Assembly (NCBI RefSeq): GCF_015209505.1 | Contig: NZ_JADEYC010000013.1 | Coordinates: 1 to 53,782, forward strand | Direction of reading: 5' to 3' | Source: Saccharopolyspora montiporae | Lineage (GTDB): Bacteria; Actinomycetota; Actinomycetes; Mycobacteriales; Pseudonocardiaceae | DNA length: 53,782 nt | Shown: positions 45,748 through 53,708 of the stretch, one piece after another | Layout: each line of letters starts with the position of its first letter | Position numbering within the stretch: position 1 is the first letter of the stretch | Notes under the pieces: model-generated | What the model saw: only the letters and a program-made list of their open reading frames with translations | Told to the model about the DNA's origin: nothing | Databases searched by the model: none | Made by a program: the position numbers and the translations under genes

Positions 45748-47082
45748 TCACGATCGCTGGCGCACCTCGACCGGGCTCCGCGCGGTGCGGGGTGCGCGCA
45801 GCAGCGGTTCGAACCGGGCGCTGATGACCCGAACCGCCTCGCTGAGCGCGGCTTCCAGCGGACCGCGGCGGAACACCAGGCACCACAGGACCGGCAGCAC
45901 CAGCGACGCGATCGGGAACACCTCGGGCATCCAGGTGTGCACGAAGCCGAAGATCCCGTCCGGCTCGGTGGGGTCGACGGGGAAATCCGGCGTCTCCGGG
46001 GTGTCCGGCAGATCCGGTCCCATGTGCGCCATTTCCCACGCGCCCCGGGGCACGCCCTTCATCGGCCAGCCACCGCTGACGACCTGCCAGGTCAGCACCA
46101 GTGCGTGCGCCGCGTAAAGGGTCAGCGCCATCGAGCCCGCCGCGGCCACCGGGCGCAGCAGCAGGCCGAGCCGGTCGGCCAGCTCCAGGCACGCGGCGAG
46201 GATGACCAGCCCGGTCCCGGCCGCGCTGAGCAGTTCCAGCGTGGTGCCGCTGTGCGCGGTGGTGCCCAGCAGTGCGGTGGGCTCGTCGACGTCCACGCCG
46301 CCCCAGCCGGGCTCGGGCTGCTCGGCGCCGGCCAGGAGCAGCAGCGTCGCCGACCCGGCCCGGGCCATCGCGTACGCGGCCAGCCCGGCGATCCCCAGCC
46401 GGATCCGCACCCGGGTGCTGCGCAGGTCCAGCCGTCCCACCGCCATGCCGCACAGCACCAGCGGTACGTAGGCCACTGCCGGGTAGAAGCCGGTCAGCAC
46501 CAGGTCCAGCAGTCCCGCATCGGCGAACAGGTGCGCCGGGTCGACGGACTCGACGGCCTCCTGCAGGCCCGCCAGGGGACCGCCGTCGGCGAGCAGACCG
46601 CGCAGCACGAAGGACAGCTGCGGGCTGAGCAGGACCCCGCAGCCGGCGGCGACGGCCAGCCCGCGCGCACGCAGCCCCGCGAACGGGACGCACAGCAGGA
46701 AGTACACCCCGTAGTACGGGATGATCACCGTGATCAGGAAGCCGGTCGCCTCGGTCGCGCGGGCCAGCAGCAGGCCCAGCACGATCAGCAGCACGGCACG
46801 TACCGCGATCCGCACCCGCGCCCGCCGCAGGTCGGTTCCGCGCGGCGGCTCGGTGCGGCCGGACAGCATCGCCAGCGACACACCCGCCAGCAGCGTGAAC
46901 AGCGCGGTGGCCCGCCCGCTGGAGAACTGCGCCACGTAGCCGGCCGCGGGGCTGCCGAAGAACGGCACTCCGAAGTGGATGTTGAACATGCCCAGTACGG
47001 CGAGGAAGCGCGCGACGTCGACCCCGGCCAGCCGGCCGGTGCGCTGTGCCCGCGCGGATTGCGGTGCGGTGTGCGCAGTCAT
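45748..47082 (-). CDS. DUF418-family integral membrane protein
   Basis: 444 residues with about ten hydrophobic segments. The start GRLAGVDVARFLAVLGMFNIHFG and the C-terminal pattern MALTLYAAHALVLTW followed by IASLVLPVLWCLVFRRGPLEA are typical of DUF418/acyltransferase-3-like membrane proteins. The family may acylate an external or wall sugar, but activity is not established. A 45-residue Asp/Pro-rich loop (about 355-400, with DLPDTPETPDFPVDPTEPDG) lies outside or between late spans. Start ATG 47082 has GGAAG upstream; the frame is open further to 47223 without homology-like sequence. Confidence 0.8.
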   Translation of the reverse strand: MTAHTAPQSARAQRTGRLAGVDVARFLAVLGMFNIHFGVPFFGSPAAGYVAQFSSGRATALFTLLAGVSLAMLSGRTEPPRGTDLRRARVRIAVRAVLLIVLGLLLARATEATGFLITVIIPYYGVYFLLCVPFAGLRARGLAVAAGCGVLLSPQLSFVLRGLLADGGPLAGLQEAVESVDPAHLFADAGLLDLVLTGFYPAVAYVPLVLCGMAVGRLDLRSTRVRIRLGIAGLAAYAMARAGSATLLLLAGAEQPEPGWGGVDVDEPTALLGTTAHSGTTLELLSAAGTGLVILAACLELADRLGLLLRPVAAAGSMALTLYAAHALVLTWQVVSGGWPMKGVPRGAWEMAHMGPDLPDTPETPDFPVDPTEPDGIFGFVHTWMPEVFPIASLVLPVLWCLVFRRGPLEAALSEAVRVISARFEPLLRAPRTARSPVEVRQRS

Positions 47083-47283
47083 GGCTTCCAGCGGATCGCG
47101 GTACGGGCTGAGCTGAGCCGGAACCGTCGAATCCCGCGCTGGGGCGGGGAATTCGACGTGTTCTGGGACCGCGATTCTCGCTGAGGTGCGGGTTTTCCGA
47201 TCGCCGGGCGCTCCGGCGCTCACCCGAAAGATGATCGCTGTCGGCGCGGGCCTGATCGCCGCAGCGGCAGCGGTGAGTCGTCC

Positions 47284-48354
47284 CTAGGCCAACCAGGCCG
47301 CGGTGCCGGGCGCGAGCCTGCCGCCCTCCAGCGGCCTGCTGGACAGCAGCAGCTCACCGGGCGGGATCGGCACCGGCGCGGCGGAGGTGTTCAGCGCGCA
47401 GATCAGTGAACTGCCCACGCGGCGGAACGCGAAGCAGCCCTCCGGGGCGCCGAACCACTCGACCTCCTCGCCGTGGAACGCGGGATGGTTCGCCCGCAGC
47501 TCCATCGCCTGCCGGTACAGCGACAGCGTCGACCCCGGGTCCTCCAGCTGCGACTCCACCGTGGAGCCGGCCCACTGCGGCGGAATCGCCGACCAGTCGG
47601 CGTCGGCCGCGGAGAAGCCGAACGGCGGCTGGTCGCCCTCCCACGGCATGAGTACCCGGCGAGAGCCGGGCAGGCCCAGTTCCTCGCCGTGCCGCAGGCA
47701 TACCGCGCCGGGCAGCGCGAGCTGCACCAGCGCCATCGCCCGCACCGGGGTCAACGCGGCGTCGGAGCGCACCTGCTCGGTGTCCCGGCTGGCCATGGCC
47801 CACGCGGCCCGGCGGTCCCCGATCTTGCCCAGCACACCGGTGATCGCCGAACGCACCGATTCGGCCGCGAAGTCGGCGATGGCCAGGTCGAGGTTGAACT
47901 CCAGCTGCCACCGGCCGGAGCCGCTGCCGATCAGCAGCGCGTCCGGGCGGTCGGCCAGCACGGCGGCGGCCGTGCCGGACGGGTCGTCCCGCGGATCGAG
48001 GTGGACGCCGTCGATGCCGTGGTCGAGCCAGCCCTCCAGGACCGCCCGCGCGTCCGGGCGGCCGGGATCCAGGTCCATCGCCAGCAGCACGCGGATGCCG
48101 GTGTCGTGCGCCTCGGCCAGCAGCCGGGTGAACGCCTCGGCGGTGGGATCCAGGCCCGGAGCGCCCGCCAGCACGATCGCGTCCACGCCCAACAGCTCCA
48201 GGTACCCCAGGCGGGACCGCAGTCCGGCGAGGTCACCGGTGCCGTCGGCATCGCCGTCGGCGAACGAGCGCACGTCCACGCGGTAGCACACCGCGTTCCA
48301 CCACCACGGGTGCTCGGTGTGCTCGCCGGGTGCGCCTGTCTCTCGCAGCGTCAT
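47284..48354 (-). CDS. Shortened GH13-like protein, probable inactive alpha-glucosidase
   Basis: 356 residues against about 540 in active alpha-glucosidases. The N terminus (PWWWNAVCYRVDVRSFADGD, GDLAGLRSRLGYLELLGVDAI) and C terminus (AVCLRHGEELGLP, RVLMPWEGDQPPFGFS, ELRANHPAF, CALNTS) are clearly GH13. Between them conserved region I (DxxxNH) and the B domain are missing. Region II reads GVHLD, keeping Asp120 but with His for Arg. Region III has SGSG where the acid/base Glu should be, and region IV reads SRD for NHD. It therefore probably cannot hydrolyse glycosides and may bind sugar or regulate. Position next to glbO matches aglA of M. tuberculosis. ATG 48354 is chosen; GTG 48363 is possible. 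Confidence 0.78.
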   Translation of the reverse strand: MTLRETGAPGEHTEHPWWWNAVCYRVDVRSFADGDADGTGDLAGLRSRLGYLELLGVDAIVLAGAPGLDPTAEAFTRLLAEAHDTGIRVLLAMDLDPGRPDARAVLEGWLDHGIDGVHLDPRDDPSGTAAAVLADRPDALLIGSGSGRWQLEFNLDLAIADFAAESVRSAITGVLGKIGDRRAAWAMASRDTEQVRSDAALTPVRAMALVQLALPGAVCLRHGEELGLPGSRRVLMPWEGDQPPFGFSAADADWSAIPPQWAGSTVESQLEDPGSTLSLYRQAMELRANHPAFHGEEVEWFGAPEGCFAFRRVGSSLICALNTSAAPVPIPPGELLLSSRPLEGGRLAPGTAAWLA

Positions 48355-48385
48355 CGCCGGCACCCGTCCCGGCGGCGGGGTTCGT

Positions 48386-48769
48386 TCAGAACCACGAGTT
48401 GACCATGCTCTGCGCGGCCATTTCCAGATACTCCCACAGCTGCTCGCGGTGCCGAGGCTCCAGGCCCGCCTCGTCGACGGCGATGCGCATGCAGCGCAAC
48501 CACGCGTCGCGCTCGGCCGGGCCGATCTTGAACGGGGCGTGCCGCATCCGCAGCCGGGGATGGCCCCTGCTGTCCGAGTAGGTGTGCGGGCCGCCCCAGT
48601 ACTGCATGAGGAACAGCCGCAGGCGCTCTTCGGCGGGCCCCAGGTCCTCCTCCGGGTACAGCGGGCGCAGCAGCTCGTCCTCGGCCACCTCTGCGTAGAA
48701 CCGGGCCACGATCCGGCGGAAGGTCTCCTCCCCGCCGACCTGGTCGTAGAAGGTCTCCACGGAAGTCAC
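48386..48769 (-). CDS. glbO: Group II truncated hemoglobin GlbO
   Basis: 127-residue 2-on-2 hemoglobin binding oxygen and possibly protecting against NO and peroxide. Features: FYDQVGG start, the [10 protein letters not shown] corner with Tyr, the proximal His in [10 protein letters not shown], and the group II Trp in RDAWLRCM. Length is typical. The GTG 48769 start directly follows GGAGGG. The GH13-like gene lies 31 bp downstream on the same strand, and both are likely cotranscribed, as in the Rv2470/Rv2471 region. Confidence 0.95.
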   Translation of the reverse strand: MTSVETFYDQVGGEETFRRIVARFYAEVAEDELLRPLYPEEDLGPAEERLRLFLMQYWGGPHTYSDSRGHPRLRMRHAPFKIGPAERDAWLRCMRIAVDEAGLEPRHREQLWEYLEMAAQSMVNSWF

Positions 48770-48859
48770 CCCTCCATCCTCTCAGCAACCACCGCCGGGC
48801 GACCGCGGCCCGTTCCGGCCCGCCCGGCCGGTCGGCACCTGCCGGGCGGGCGGAGCACG

Positions 48860-49840
48860 TCAGTTCGTCTGCCTGCTGCTCGGTGGCAGCGGCAGGCCGT
48901 TCGGGTAGGGCGGCTGGATGCCCTCTTCGTCGTAGGTCCGCTTGATCTCGGCGCGCAGCGTGCGCTGCACCGCCCACTGCCTGCCCGGCCGGACCTTGGT
49001 GGTCAGCCGCAGCGTGATCGTGTCGCCGGTGATCTGGTCGACGCCCAGCATCTCCGGCGGCTCCAGCACGTCCTTGGCCAGCGGCTCGCTGCGGGCCGCC
49101 TCCTGCGCCACGCCGTTGGCGACTTCCACGGCCTTCTCCACGTCGCTGGTGTGCGCGATCGGCAGGTCCACCACCGCCACGGCGAACCCCTGGCTGGAGT
49201 TGCCCACGCGCAGGATCTCGCCGTTGCGCACGTACCAGACCGTACCGTTGAGGTCGCGCAGCGTGGTCACGCGCAGGCCCACGGATTCGACCGTGCCCGC
49301 GGCTTCGCCGAGGTCCACCCAGTCACCCACGCCGTACTGGTCCTCGACCAGCATGAACATCCCGGACAGGAAGTCCCGGACCAGGTTCTGCGCACCGAAA
49401 GCCACGGCCACGCCGAGCACACCGGCCGAGGCCAGCACCGGCCCGATCTCGATGTTGAGCACCTGCAGCGCGTAGATGGTGGCCATGCCGAAGATGACCA
49501 GTGAGGCGATCGACTTCAGCACCGAGCCGATCGTGCGGGCGCGCTGCATCCGGCGCTCGGACATCAGCTCGGCGGTCAGCGCGTCGGCCCGCCGCTCGCG
49601 CATCGGCTGCAGGAGTTTCGGGCCCCCGCCGTTGCCCTGGGTGAGGCGGTTGATCGCGCGGTGCGCGAGGTAGCGGATGCCGAACGCGATCAGCAGGATC
49701 AGCAGGATGTTCAGCGGTTTGGCGATGAGCAGGTCCGAGTAGCGGGCGAGCCACTGGTTGCCGGTCCATTCGTAGATGGTTCCGCACCAGCTCTCCGCAT
49801 CCTCGACGCAACGGGGTTGGCTCAGCAGCGGCAGTGTCAT
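48860..49840 (-). CDS. MscS-family mechanosensitive channel
   Basis: 326 residues. Three predicted spans: about 37-55, 106-125 and the pore helix 130-150 with the Gly/Ala-rich GVLGVAVAFGAQNLVRDFLSG. The cytoplasmic beta domain follows (VGDWVDLGEAAGTVESVGLRVTTLRDLNGTVWYVRNGEI), then the alpha/beta vestibule ending in GIQPPYP. It should open under membrane tension to release solutes during hypo-osmotic shock. A periplasmic N terminus contains two cysteines (RCVEDAESWC). Start ATG 49840 has GGAGA about nine bases upstream. Confidence 0.9.
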   Translation of the reverse strand: MTLPLLSQPRCVEDAESWCGTIYEWTGNQWLARYSDLLIAKPLNILLILLIAFGIRYLAHRAINRLTQGNGGGPKLLQPMRERRADALTAELMSERRMQRARTIGSVLKSIASLVIFGMATIYALQVLNIEIGPVLASAGVLGVAVAFGAQNLVRDFLSGMFMLVEDQYGVGDWVDLGEAAGTVESVGLRVTTLRDLNGTVWYVRNGEILRVGNSSQGFAVAVVDLPIAHTSDVEKAVEVANGVAQEAARSEPLAKDVLEPPEMLGVDQITGDTITLRLTTKVRPGRQWAVQRTLRAEIKRTYDEEGIQPPYPNGLPLPPSSRQTN

Positions 49841-49962
49841 GGGTCGGGGTCTCCATGCAGGTCATCCGGGGGAGGGCGCGGTGCACCGTCTCGGTCACCG
49901 CCCGGGTTCGTGGATGCCCCGCCAGCCACGAGCCCGATGCCGGCGCACCGCGCGCCCCGGGG

Positions 49963-52077
49963 TCACTCCAGTGCCAGTCCGGTGGCCTGTGCGAGGAAGG
50001 CGAGCTGGTCCGCCGACAGTCCCACGGTACGGGAGACCGAACGTGCGGCGTGTCCCACCTCCGTCTCCCTGCGCAGCAAGATCGGGCGTTCCGCCGGGTC
50101 GGATGAGGTGGCTTCCTGCAGCGCCGCGCACATCTTGCGGGCGTGGTTGGGATCCACCCGCGTGTCCGATTCGAAGACGGTGAACAGCACCGACGGGTAC
50201 GGGGTACCCGGATGCACGTTGTGGTACGGCGAGTAGGACAGCAGCCAGTCCAGCTCGACCGGGTCCTCGGCGGTGCCGTACTCGTCGTTCCAGGTGCGGC
50301 CGAGCAGGAAGTGCTCGTAGCGGACCATGTCCAGCAGCGGTGCCGAGCACACGACGGCCCGGTAGAGCTCGGGACGCTGGGTCAGCGCGGCTCCCACCAG
50401 CAGCCCGCCGTTGGATCCGCCGGAGATCGCCAGCTGTTCCGGCGTCGTCCAGCCTTCGTCGATGAGGTGGCGCGCGGCCGCGTGGAAGTCGTCGAAGGTG
50501 TTCTGCTTGCGCTCGCGCATGCCGGCCTCGTGCCACTGCTCGCCCTCTTCACCGCCGCCGCGCAGCGCGGGCAGCGCCCACACGCCGCCCGCGGCGACCC
50601 AGGCCAGCGCGGTCGGCGCGTACCCGGGTTCGCGGGACAGCGAGAAGCCGCCGTAGCCGGTGAGGAATGCCGGACGCGGCCGGTCCGGTCCGTCGGCCGG
50701 GGTGAGCAGGAACATCCGCACCGGGGTGCCGTCGGCGGACCGGTAGGTCACCTGCCGGGTGCGCACCTGCGGAAGCTCGGTGGCACCGGGCGCCCGGTCG
50801 ACGAGATCGGTGCGGCGCTCGGTGTGCGAATAGGCGTGCACGCACGGCGGGGTGGCGAAGTCGGTCCAGCCGATCCAGAGCCGGTCCCGCCCGCCGGTGG
50901 TGCCCTCGTCGACCGTGGTCAGCGCGGTGACCTGGCCGGTTCCCGGCAGTTCGACGGCGGAGTCGGCGCGACCGGTGGCCGGGTCGTGCAGGGCCAGTTC
51001 GGACACCGCGTGCCGGGTGCGCAGGACCGCCAGCCGGGGCGTGCCCGGGTCGAACCAGCGCACGGCTTCCAGCACCGAGTCCTCGTCCTCGCCGATGAGC
51101 TCGGTCCAGTTCTCCGGTTCCGGCGAGCGGGGGTCGGCCACGCACAGCCGCCAGCGCGGAGCGTTCAGCGTGGTCAGCACGTACAGCCGGCCGTCCCGAT
51201 CCACCCACGCGCCGACCCGGTAGCCGTCGGTGGTGTCCACGATCTGCCGCAGCTCGGGCAGCTCACCGGACGCGGACAGATCGGCGATCCACACCGAATC
51301 CCGCCGCGCGGTGCCCGGGCTCCCCTCCACGATCAGCCAGCGGCCGTCGCGGGACACGGTGGTGCCGTAGTAGTAGGTGTGGTCCAACCCGTCGCCGAGC
51401 ACGCGGACGTCGTCCCGGTCCGGATCGGAGCCGACGCGGTGCCGCCAGACGCGGCGGTGGAACTGCTCCTCGCCGTCCGGGATCTCCGCGGCGGGCAGCC
51501 TGCGCACGTAGAAGAACTCGGAACCGCCGGGCAGCCAGGAGATCGTGGAGTACCGGCATCGGTCGATCGGCCCCTCGACGGCGTCCCCGGTGGCCACGTC
51601 CATGACGTGCAGCAACGACTCCTCGTCACCGCCGACCGAGATCTGGTAGGCGAGCCGGTCGCCTTCCAGGCTCGGTGACCAGCTGTCCAGCGTGGTCAGT
51701 CCGGACGGGTCGAGCTCGGTGACGTCCAGCAGCACCCGCTCGGTGCCGTCGGATTCGCGCACGTGCAACGTCGCGAACTCCTGGCCGGGTTCGCGGCGGG
51801 TGAAGAACGCCCGACCGCAGCGCCACACCGGTGCGGACACCGATCCGGCGGACAGCAGCGAGTGCAACCGCTCGGCCGCCGCATCGCGCCCCGGCACCGC
51901 GTCCAACCGGGCGGCCGCGAGCTCGTCCTGGGCCGCGGACCACTCCGCGGTGCGCGGGTCGTCGGGGTCCTCCAGCCACCGGTACGGGTCGGCGACCTGC
52001 CGTCCGTGCAGGTCGTCCACGATGTCGTCCCGCTGCGCGGGCGGGTAGGTCAGGTGTGCAGCTCGAAGGTCGGTCAC
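49963..52077 (-). CDS. Prolyl oligopeptidase (S9A family)
   Basis: 704 residues, usual length for S9A cytosolic peptidases that cut after proline in short peptides. The N-terminal part (DPYRWLEDPDDPRTAEW) precedes a beta-propeller (about 75-400). The alpha/beta hydrolase domain has GYGGFSLSREP, LRGGGEEGEQWHEAG, the nucleophile motif SGGSNGG with Ser555, the acid FESDTRVDP, and the histidine in TEVGHAARS. No signal peptide. Start GTG 52077 agrees with family N termini although the ribosome binding site is poor. It is divergent from the HNH gene across 206 bp. Confidence 0.92.
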   Translation of the reverse strand: MTDLRAAHLTYPPAQRDDIVDDLHGRQVADPYRWLEDPDDPRTAEWSAAQDELAAARLDAVPGRDAAAERLHSLLSAGSVSAPVWRCGRAFFTRREPGQEFATLHVRESDGTERVLLDVTELDPSGLTTLDSWSPSLEGDRLAYQISVGGDEESLLHVMDVATGDAVEGPIDRCRYSTISWLPGGSEFFYVRRLPAAEIPDGEEQFHRRVWRHRVGSDPDRDDVRVLGDGLDHTYYYGTTVSRDGRWLIVEGSPGTARRDSVWIADLSASGELPELRQIVDTTDGYRVGAWVDRDGRLYVLTTLNAPRWRLCVADPRSPEPENWTELIGEDEDSVLEAVRWFDPGTPRLAVLRTRHAVSELALHDPATGRADSAVELPGTGQVTALTTVDEGTTGGRDRLWIGWTDFATPPCVHAYSHTERRTDLVDRAPGATELPQVRTRQVTYRSADGTPVRMFLLTPADGPDRPRPAFLTGYGGFSLSREPGYAPTALAWVAAGGVWALPALRGGGEEGEQWHEAGMRERKQNTFDDFHAAARHLIDEGWTTPEQLAISGGSNGGLLVGAALTQRPELYRAVVCSAPLLDMVRYEHFLLGRTWNDEYGTAEDPVELDWLLSYSPYHNVHPGTPYPSVLFTVFESDTRVDPNHARKMCAALQEATSSDPAERPILLRRETEVGHAARSVSRTVGLSADQLAFLAQATGLALE

Positions 52078-52283
52078 GGGGCCGACGATACGTGCGGCGG
52101 CCGGTGTTCCGGATCGTCCGGTTCGGTCCTCCCCGGTGCGGCGGGAATCCGCAACGCGGTCGTCCGGGCACGTTCCGGCGCGCACAACCCGCCGGGAGGG
52201 TGGTGCGGACGTGGTGAACGACACGTGCGTTCCGGCGGCGTCCTGTGTTCGACTGGGCTCGAAACCCCGGTGGAGGTGGTCGC

Positions 52284-52913
52284 GTGCCCGACCGACAACC
52301 GACCCGACAACCAGCGGTGCGCGGGGCGAAAGCTCCCGGCAACGCGCCGCGGGCCCACCTGTGCCTGACGAGCGGGACGGGGCCGGGTGCACCTGCGTGG
52401 CGCAAGCGGCGGGTGCTGCTGCTCAACACGACCTTCGAACCGCTCACGGCGCTGCCGCTGCGCCGCGCGATCGTGCTCGTGGTGTGCGGCAAGGCCGAAG
52501 TCGTGCACGGGGATTCGGCCGGGATGGTGCTGCACTCGGCGACTTCGGCCGTCGAGGTCCCCTCGGTGATCCGGCTGAGCACCTTCGTGCGGGTCCCGCA
52601 CCGCAGCCGGGTCCCGCTCACCCGCGCGGCGCTGATGTTGCGCGACGGCCACCGCTGCGCGTACTGCGGTGCGCGTGCCGAGACCATCGACCACGTGGTG
52701 CCGCGCAGCCGCGGCGGGCCGCACACCTGGGAGAACTGCGTGGCGTGCTGCACCAAGTGCAACCACCGCAAGGCGGATCGGACGTTGGGCGAGCTGGGGT
52801 GGCAGCTGGAGACCGCACCCCGAGCGCCCCGGGGTCGGCACTGGCGGCTGCTCGCCGGGCTCTCCGATGCCGACCCGCTGTGGTTGCCGTACCTGGGTGA
52901 ACCGGCGGCCTGA
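52284..52913 (+). CDS. HNH endonuclease domain protein
   Basis: 209 residues. After a 50-residue disordered lead comes the actinobacterial HNH start RVLLLNTTFEPLTALPLRRAI. The HNH finger follows: CAYCG (first Cys pair), TIDHVVPRSRGG with the catalytic His, and the second pair CTKCNHRKADR. It is a metal-dependent nuclease of unknown target; stand-alone chromosomal copies are common in actinobacteria. GTG 52284 has a strong GGAGGTGG upstream; the open frame begins at 52245. Its stop is 3 bp from the stop of the convergent repeat gene. Confidence 0.9.
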   Translation: MPDRQPTRQPAVRGAKAPGNAPRAHLCLTSGTGPGAPAWRKRRVLLLNTTFEPLTALPLRRAIVLVVCGKAEVVHGDSAGMVLHSATSAVEVPSVIRLSTFVRVPHRSRVPLTRAALMLRDGHRCAYCGARAETIDHVVPRSRGGPHTWENCVACCTKCNHRKADRTLGELGWQLETAPRAPRGRHWRLLAGLSDADPLWLPYLGEPAA

Positions 52914-52916
52914 CCC

Positions 52917-53708
52917 TCACCCGCTGATCCGCACGCCGGTGTCCCCGCTGATGCGCACCCCGGTGCGGCCGCTGATCCGGACGCCGCGGTGGTTTCCGCT
53001 GATGCGCACGCCGTGCCGGCCGCTGATCCGCACGCCGGCGTTCCCGCTGAACCGGACACCGCGACCTGGGCCGCTGACCCGGACACCGGTGTCCCCGCTG
53101 ATGCGCACCCCGGTGCGGCCGCTGATCCGGACGCTGCGGTGGTTTCCGCTGAGGCGCACGCCGTGCCGGCCGCTGATCCGCACGCCGGCGTTCCCGCTGA
53201 ACCGGACACCGCGACCTGGGCCGCTGACCCGGACACCGGTGTCCCCGCTGATGCGCACCCCGGTGCGGCCGCTGATCCGGACGCTGCGGTGGTTTCCGCT
53301 GATGCGCACGCCGTGCCGGCCGCTGATCCGCACGCCGCGCTGACCGCTGATCCGGACACCGCGACCTGTGCCGCTGACCCGGACACCGCGACCTGTGCCG
53401 CTGACCCGGACACCGCTGCGCCCGCTGATCCGCACGCCGGCGTTCCCGCTGATCCGGACACCGCGCCGGTTCCCGCTGATGCGCACGCCGTGCCGGCCGC
53501 TGATCCGCACGCCTTCGTCCCGTCCGCTGATGCGCACTCCGCTGCATCCGCTGATCCGGACACCGGTGTCCCCGCTGATGCGCACCCCGGTGCGGCCGCT
53601 GATCCGGACGCCGCGATGCGCCGCCGCCTCGCTGTGTTCGTTGCGTGTCCACCCAGCCATCGGGCGAGTGAAAAGGCTGGGCTGAGTGGCGGTTTCGGTG
53701 CCGAACAT
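52917..53708 (-). CDS. GVRISG-repeat protein, novel, possible beta-solenoid
   Basis: 263 residues. A 32-residue N terminus without signal peptide is followed to the very end by 28 tandem copies of a motif with consensus GVRISG plus two or three variable residues (8 or 9 residues per copy). The last copy stops exactly after GVRISG. Ile varies to Val, Phe or Leu, and Ser and both Gly are nearly fixed. Copy lengths run mostly 8-8-9, giving 25-residue triplets. Alternating outward Arg/Ser and inward Val/Ile with Gly turns suggests short strands of a triangular beta-solenoid; that is inference. The protein is strongly basic. Start ATG 53708 has GGGAGG seven bases upstream. I recognise no family. 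Confidence 0.72.
   Translation of the reverse strand: MFGTETATQPSLFTRPMAGWTRNEHSEAAAHRGVRISGRTGVRISGDTGVRISGCSGVRISGRDEGVRISGRHGVRISGNRRGVRISGNAGVRISGRSGVRVSGTGRGVRVSGTGRGVRISGQRGVRISGRHGVRISGNHRSVRISGRTGVRISGDTGVRVSGPGRGVRFSGNAGVRISGRHGVRLSGNHRSVRISGRTGVRISGDTGVRVSGPGRGVRFSGNAGVRISGRHGVRISGNHRGVRISGRTGVRISGDTGVRISG
52920..53612 (-). repeat. Tandem 24/27-bp repeat array with 150-bp higher-order unit
   Basis: About 28 imperfect copies of a 24- or 27-bp unit, each carrying a core close to CCGCTGATCCGCACGCC on the plus strand. A 150-bp block repeats almost exactly: the landmark GTCCCCGCTG lies at 52941, 53091 and 53241. Every unit is a multiple of three, so the minus-strand gene stays in frame and long shadow frames appear in other phases. 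Confidence 0.9.

Noticed and set aside
52920..53612. Possible CRISPR array because of regular short repeats.
   Set aside because: Units are imperfect, 24-27 bp in direct succession without unique spacers, they encode protein, and no cas gene is nearby.
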